Assembly: GCA_029718625.1 (NCBI GenBank)
Contig: CM056383.1
Location: 19,941,930-20,005,929, forward strand
From: Synaphobranchus kaupii
Taxonomy: Eukaryota; Chordata; Actinopteri; Anguilliformes; Synaphobranchidae
Direction: 5' to 3'
Length of the DNA: 64,000 nt
Part shown: positions 58,158 through 64,000 of the stretch, one piece after another
Position numbering within the stretch: position 1 is the stretch's first letter
How the letters are laid out: each line of letters starts with the position of its first letter
Program-made: the position numbers and the translations under genes
Notes under the pieces: generated by a model
Database searches by the model: none
The model's input: only the letters and a program-made list of their open reading frames with translations
What the model was told of the DNA's origin: nothing

Positions 58158-58640
58158 ATAGTCTGGTAATATCAGGCTGTGTTGAGGTGAACGGTAAGTG
58201 CTGAAAAATAGAGATTGTTATATAATATGTTGAATCCTGTGAAATGGAACATGTTAGGTGATACTGAATTATATAAAAAACAACAAAAGAATATGTAATG
58301 ATGAGAACAGGCCATTCAGCCTATCTAGGCTCACCATTTACCTGCAAACAGTCGTCCCATAAAGAGGCTATACACTTATGCTGACAGTCACAAATGTTAA
58401 GGACTCCTTCGTCACTTGATTGTTCTTTCTGAGGCAGGACAAACAAAACAAACAAACATGGGCAGCAATGAGCCAGATTTCACTGCAATGCTGGAAATTA
58501 ACAAAATGGAAAAAAAAAAAAAAATGGGTGGACCTTATTGGTCCTAGTGGAAAATTCTTCACCATAATGGCATTGAAATAACGTGTTATCTCACTGTGGT
58601 TCAAATGGAGTGACAGGAGTGATTAAACTTTTAGACCATG
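58158..58640 (+). other. intron 1 with a dispersed repeat fragment
   Basis: 58309-58328 matches 2000-2019 exactly in the opposite orientation. An A-run lies near 58510-58524. No gene. Confidence 0.4.
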
Positions 58641-59270
58641 TACTATGGCAGTGGTTCTGTGTGTGTGACCCCCCCCCCCCGGAAGGGTTCCTAAAATGTT
58701 TTGGGCAAAAATGTCAAGTATAAGGATATAGACCTATGTACAAAGTATAACAATTCCAGGATAAATGGCTCAGAGGCGGTGAGGGGGGAAATCTTGTGAA
58801 GACTATTGAAATGGCTGCCATTTTGAAATCTTTGATGCTACCAGCTTCTAACTTGGTGGAGCACTGATTGGTTACAATAAGGATAAATATAATTAATTTC
58901 TGACCTTTCAGACTTCAATTGACAGTGGATTGAAATTTATGGACAAAAATATCGCATTCAAAACATTTAAAATAGTGTGCAGAAATTACAGGCAGAGCTT
59001 ATGGGACATAGAGGCAAAAAATGTCAAGCATGAGGAGGTACACCAATGTACAAAGTTTAACAATTCTAGGACAAACGAAATGGCGGAGCTGACGGTTTGA
59101 GTTTGAGACCTGATTGTAGCGCCCCTAAAGGCCAAATCATGCTGTTTCTTTTAACCAAAAATGGACAAAAAAGTTGCCAGTGTTTGGTCAAGTTCTTGGA
59201 CAAAATAGATAATAATAATAATAACAGGTTTCCCCTGCTTCACAGTGGAACCCTAATAAAAATCTCCTGA
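58641..59270. repeat. old dispersed repeat with internal direct duplication
   Basis: 58707-58770 and 59014-59080 are diverged direct copies (AAAAATGTCAAGTATAAGG and TACAAAGTATAACAATTCC against AAAAATGTCAAGCATGAGG and TACAAAGTTTAACAATTCT). A C-run lies at 58669-58680 and an (ATA)n run at 59211-59225. The TAGCGCCCCTAAAGGCCAAA phrase is repeat-like. Class unassigned. Confidence 0.5.
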
Positions 59271-61372
59271 CTCTCTGAAATGGCCAGCAATGATCTCTGG
59301 AATGAGGCTTGTTCAGGAGCCTTTAGGGAAATAAATATCTGAGCACATTCAGTAGAATAAAGCTCACTCAATAAATCAACCTGACACAATAAATACTTCT
59401 GCCACATGAGCCTCATTCTTCCAAAACACCGCCCACCTATTCTCGCTCCTGTGAGACCAAACTGGGCCTCCCCAGAGACCTGTAAACAATATCAGCACGC
59501 TAATACAGTCAGAGCTTACTAGCTTGGGCTTTTTGTTCTATTTAACATGTGATTGTTGGGCAAGGCTGATAATAAGTTCACACCTGAGAGCTGCAGCTGC
59601 TGAAACGCCTGTTGCTTTGTGATTCTGTTTATAAGTCCAAACAGTCGCTTGAAAAAATGTTACAAAATCGAATAATCAGTCTAAAAGAAACTGTGTCCTA
59701 TCCAGTTTGTGTTCCCAAGTGGAAGACCGCTTCTCTATATAATATATATAATTTTATTACGATTAATTAATTTAGTGATTAAACGGACTTTGATAAAGTG
59801 TGAACCTCTTCTTTCGGCCAAAAAACTGAATCACTCTATACTGGTATCAAGTGTTTTCTCGGGAACAAAGTGCTCCACTCTCCTCGGCCTCTCATCATCC
59901 AAACTAGGCCACACAACACACACAACAATTGCACCATTTTAAAACATCAAGACTATTACTGTGTTTGGTGTTTTGTTAAGCAGGAAAAGCACCACACACT
60001 TTCCATATTTGGGTGTGGGGGCGGGGGCGAGTACAAAAGAGTGGCTTAAACACACTGGTGAAATTAACCATATAAGGTCTGTACGCTTACAGAGTTATGT
60101 TTTTTTCAATATTATTAACAGCATGACATCACATTGTACATTGAAAAGGTTTATGCTATGCACATAAAAAGTACTCTCATTTCTCCGATGAAATGCACAG
60201 CGAAATGCAATGCAGTCCCTTGGAGTTCATTTTAATGACCATGTATATGCACGGAACATTAGGAAATCACTTCAGCGACATGCAGTGAAACGAAAACAAT
60301 GGTAAATTAATAGTTGAACTCACTGCAAAACTATCATTGGAAACACTCCATAATGCATGGATTGCTTGTTAACCCTGGTGAATGTTTCCACCTTCCTCAT
60401 TTACTCTTGGCGCACAGAGTTCTTTGAATATTTCATGCAGAATTGTTTTTCACGGCGAACTGCAATTTAAAAAATCCTCAACATTGTCCAGACTATTTTA
60501 AGCATAGGGGGCTGTAGAATTGAAAGAATGGCCTATTAAATACAGTTCAACAATATGTTCTTCTAATGAAATTCATTTACGAGTCAACAGCTTATACAGC
60601 AATCACATAAAGTCAAAATTTAGTTAGCATTCTGCTCACATTTGATCTAGTCTATATTATGAAGACTTGCATTTTTTTAATTTTATTTTTATTTAATATT
60701 TTTTGGGCTATGATTTGTTGATATTTTTACAGCCACATTATTTCTCAATGTACTCTCTGTTTTCATTGGCATGTTCTACTATTACAGTCAGTCTAAAATC
60801 ATTCTTATCTGTATTTGTTCAGTGTTATATTCTGAAGGAATTTTACCGCCTGTTTTGCGATTAAGTCATTTGTTATCCTTCGGGTTTGGTCTCTCTATTG
60901 TATTGGAGCTCCTGTGTGTTCAGATCTTCCGATTGACAGATTCCTGGAGCTAATTTAGCCCCGTTCAGATCTTTTCATTACTGTCGCCCAAAGCGACAAC
61001 CCTGACTCAATAAGTCCTGGGGATTTTTCAATTGGATTTGCTAGTGGTGACAAAATTGTTGTGCTGTCTCTCTCTCTCTCTCTCTCTCGCTATAATTATT
61101 TACATTAGCTTTGCTATTTGTTAATTTACATTTTTGCCATTTTTAATAAATTATTTTAATGTGTCCACTGACTACACAGTGCTCTGCCTCTCAAAATATG
61201 TTCCTGTGTGTAGCCAGTGTATGTAGAGTCTGATTAAAAGGTGCACAATTTCTAGCCTCTGCAAACAAGCACAATGAAGTTCACCATAATAGAGACGTAT
61301 AAAAAAATGTGCAAGGCACGCTGACACAGTGCAAGCGATGTAATTTGAGCCTGCATGGTTAAAGGAGACACT
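59271..61372 (+). other. intron 1, no gene
   Basis: No exon. G-rich run at 60011-60030 and a (CT)n microsatellite at about 61068-61089. Short ORFs lack domains. Confidence 0.35.
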
Positions 61373-61385
61373 CATGATGGGGCCC

Positions 61386-61613
61386 TATCTTACACCCGGC
61401 GCAAAGCGGCACTAACTCAAACGCAAGTGTCTTTGCTATCTTACACCCGGCGCAAAGCGGCGCTAACCCAAACGCAAGTGTCTTTGCTATCTTGCACCCG
61501 GCGCAAAGCGGCGCTAACCCAAACGCAAGTGTCTTTGCTATCTTACACCCGGCGCAAAGCGGAGCTAACCCAAACGCAAGTGTCTTTGCTATCTTACACC
61601 CGGCGCTAGGCTC
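61386..61613 (+). repeat. 51-bp tandem repeat array (about 4.5 units)
   Basis: Units begin TATCTTACACCCGGCGC and end AAGTGTCTTTGC. Four full units and a partial one are nearly identical (differences such as GCACTAACTC against GCGCTAACCC). Copy 1 has one full unit plus a partial. 51 is divisible by three, so an open frame with a 17-residue repeat runs through it; this is an artefact. Confidence 0.97.
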
Positions 61614-63271
61614 ATTATAACACCTAGTGCTCACGTCCTTTAACTAGCATGTATTCTTGCGCCCATTACAAGTGAACTGGGCGTGTTGGTCTTAAGATGA
61701 GGAGTGGCCAGGATTATTTTTGGCGTATTGCTATCTTGAGCCAGCAGAAAGCGCTTGCGCTAGAACCACCACAAACCTTGTCTAAAGTCATGTCGCAGTT
61801 GTTTACATGTTATTTTAACGGCGCATATAAGTGCGTCTACATAGGCGTATGCACAACATGCGTACCCTCCTGTCTGTTACACACAGGGGCGCGCACAAGC
61901 ATGACTAAAATATCTAGATCACAATGTGAAATATTATTATTGTGTAGGCTATATCAAAAATGCATAATAATAAAAGGTTCAATAGGTTCACATACCTTTC
62001 CCTCAGCGAAGTGAAACGATGCCACATTACATTGCTCTCAGCCCACTCCATCAACATCCAGGCGATGTGCGATGGTACGGGACAATGGCTATCCATTAAA
62101 AAGGAGCTGATAACACCTATATCAAGCCTAATGCGCGAATTGTAATTTACACCTAATGCGTGAATTGTCATTCAATGGAAAACTCGCGCACTGCAATAGA
62201 CGGACATTTGAGTTCTGAAAATGCGCTTCAGATGTCATTACAATACAGCTCTGTTTATCTAGAATACAGCCTGTAAGTAAATAGAATGGTTTGTGACTGA
62301 AAAAAGTTCAAAACCTTGTCCAGTGAATATTGCTTTTATTGTTTTTCAAATAGCCTAGGCTACAGCGGATTCGCTGTGCATAAGTTTTTTTTCGATAGCC
62401 TATGGTTAAAAAACGGAGATAAATGTCATCATGTTAACTGAATTGTAACCTTAGCTATTCTTCGTCCTTCATATTTTTTAAATTACAGTGACAAGGTTTC
62501 CATACCCTCATCTTATTAAAACCCCGCTGATTTCACCTGTTATTCCATAACTGAACAAAAGATTTTAAAGATAACTAAGCGGCTAATTAGAAACTAAATT
62601 TACAGCACGTTACAAAATTACAATTCATTTACAATTCATTTTTATGCCATTATCTGCATGTGCGCTTTACATGAGCAGGTCTGTTTCCCCTGCTGTAAAT
62701 CGCACTTTTCACGGTCTTCCTGGGAAAGTGGATCGTTTTAAAGCATTACGCTACCAGTAAAATAGGTTGGTCACATTTCCATAAGCAGGACATTATAAAA
62801 CAAAAAATATGCTGAACCTATGGGTTGCCAACCTGACAGATTCATTGTATTTAGTGTCATTATTAAGGCAAAATAACGTTATTTATGTTATTAATCAAAA
62901 TTAGAATGCAGGTAGCCTAATGAACTTCGGATGAAGCTTGAACATGAGTTCATTGCATAATCAAACGAAATTCGTTAAACAAGCAGGCTAATTTGGCGTT
63001 TTCTAAGGTGACACGGAAGCCATTGGTCGCTTATTCTCAGCTGTTGCAGGTGAAATTTAACCGCATATATTTTGTAAATAGCACTGTCAGGAATTACCGG
63101 GAACTCATAATGGTTACCCCAAATAATATTGATCATAGGCTACTATTGATCCATATAGCCTATTCCTTGATCGCACTAAACGCGCACGAGCATGTCTGTT
63201 TCGGCATCATAAGCATCCCGCCAAGGTGGAAAAGCAGGCTTTTAAAGGGAATGGGATATGACATTTTGATT

Positions 63272-63437
63272 GGTTTATTGCATGTCATGCCCAAGACATA
63301 CCTATAATTAATGAAGAGACTAGGTTCAGCCCAGTTGCACCTTGCGCCATGCTTGGTTTATTGCATGTCATGCCCAAGACATACCTATAATTAATGAAGA
63401 GACTAGGTTCAGCCCAGTTGCACCTTCCGCCATGCTT
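63272..63437 (+). repeat. 83-bp tandem duplication
   Basis: Units start GGTTTATTGCATGTCATGCC at 63272 and 63355 and are almost identical. Copy 1 has a single unit at the matching place, so the duplication arose after the copies separated. Confidence 0.95.
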
Positions 63438-63554
63438 AGTGCCCAAAAAACACGCCGTTCAAATAGCAAAAGTGGACTTGGACACGCCCTAAATGGACTT
63501 AGCGCCATGCGCTTAGACCAAGCCCCAAGATCGCCAAGATAGGGCCCATGATGT

Positions 63555-64000
63555 TGCTTTTGCATCTCAAGCCCTGTGTGCATATGTCTGCGTGTGCATT
63601 GCATGTGAATTTGTGTGTGTGTGTGTGTTGTAGAGAAAGCTAACCCTACTGTAATCGTACTGTGCTAAAGTGGATGCCCTTCAGGAGCTCTGAGCATCTA
63701 TTCCTCAGGTGGTAATCAGCAACACCAAAAAGACTGATGCACAATACCTCACTGTCGTGAAGCGTGCATTTTACATTACATGCGTATTCAATCTGATATG
63801 CTTTAATTTGTTCGATTTGAGCTGAATTATGAATTTAAATCCATGCATTCTGTAACTTTCATTTCCCCTACTTTCACTCTCATCAGATATCCAGGATTAT
63901 GGACAACTTGCCTGTTCTCCAAGACCACCACCACCCCGCCCCCCCCCCGATCCACTGTCCCAAATTCAAGTTTATTCCTAGCAGACGCAAATACCCACCC
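63555..64000 (+). other. intron 1 to window end
   Basis: A (TG)n run at about 63612-63629 and a C-run near 63937-63948. No exon recognised. Confidence 0.4.

Larger units (their letters stand above)
61380..63547 (+). mobile_element. large non-autonomous DNA transposon, copy 2 (complete)
   Basis: Ends are inverted: GGGCCCTATCTT at 61380 and AAGATAGGGCCC ending at 63547. Flanks are ATGATG (61374-61379 and 63548-63553). If one terminal base is assigned to the flank, they become CATGATGG/CATGATGT, 8 bp with one mismatch, which would fit hAT- or Zisupton-like elements. It is 2.17 kb with no transposase. The left end carries a 51-bp satellite and the right end an 83-bp tandem duplication. It is in the same orientation as copy 1, about 9 kb upstream. 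Confidence 0.92.

Noticed and set aside
61355..61609. ORF with a perfect 17-residue repeat, looking like a repeat protein
   Set aside because: It is the translation of the 51-bp satellite in a transposon end; 51 is a multiple of 3, so any open unit stays open. No start context or domain.
61386..61613. Regular 51-bp repeats as a CRISPR-like array
   Set aside because: There are no unique spacers; the whole 51 bp repeats, and the host is a vertebrate.
52587..62014. Conserved ORF pairs (52587-53000 and 61697-62014; 53882-54205 and 62993-63307), looking like paralogous genes
   Set aside because: Similarity covers the whole transposon, coding and non-coding alike, and indels between the copies do not respect frame. 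They are shared by duplication, not by selection.

Overview
The window is vertebrate nuclear DNA, almost certainly from a ray-finned fish. It is AT-rich, has no operons, carries long non-coding stretches and microsatellites, and holds a typical fish set of transposons: Tc1-like and Sleeping-Beauty-type elements, Ty3/gypsy LTR elements, small hAT-like MITEs, tRNA-derived SINEs and an L2-type LINE tail. The species cannot be fixed from this sequence. No SINE here is diagnostic enough, and I could run no search.

One host coding exon is recognisable: exon 1 of a dachshund-family gene (dach1-like) on the + strand, 25124-25665. It ends at a clean AG|GTGAGT splice donor and sits in a CpG-rich patch. 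The ~25 kb before it is 5' flanking DNA. The first ~1.66 kb resembles the 3' UTR of an upstream + strand gene, but only weakly. Everything after 25665 (more than 38 kb) reads as intron 1, and I see no second dach exon. Vertebrate DACH1 loci are known for very long introns and flanking deserts rich in enhancers. Several repeat-free stretches dense in homeobox, SOX, forkhead or nuclear-receptor-like sites are flagged as candidate regulatory DNA on that basis.

Layout. 1-7150: flanking DNA with a 159-bp tandem duplication and a MITE. 7158-12335: a degenerate Ty3/gypsy chromovirus-type element with 5-bp target duplications, a truncated 5' LTR, and gag, protease, RT/RNase H, integrase and chromodomain remnants, interrupted by a LINE-like insert. 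12598-13440: a chimeric Tc1 relic. 13441-19070: mostly unique DNA with a SINE, a (CA)n and a forkhead-site cluster. 19071-21221: a Tc1-like element with a solo LTR nested inside it. 21224-25123: flank, long (TG)n, a candidate enhancer, an L2 tail and the promoter region. 25124-25665: dach1-like exon 1.

25666-64000 (intron): a TIR MITE (31806), a solo LTR (33749-34873), a Tc1 relic (35453-36850) inside an unidentified repeat, a Sleeping-Beauty-type relic (41951-43202), a hAT MITE with 8-bp target duplication (44931-45123), a nearly complete Tc1 element with one frameshift (45996-47633), further MITEs and SINEs, and two direct copies of a ~2-kb non-autonomous DNA transposon (52423-54334 and 61380-63547). 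The second copy carries a 51-bp satellite array at its left end.

No exotic multi-gene system is visible. The points of most interest are unusual residues in the dach1-like exon, the regulatory candidates, and the nested, chimeric or tandemly amplified transposons.
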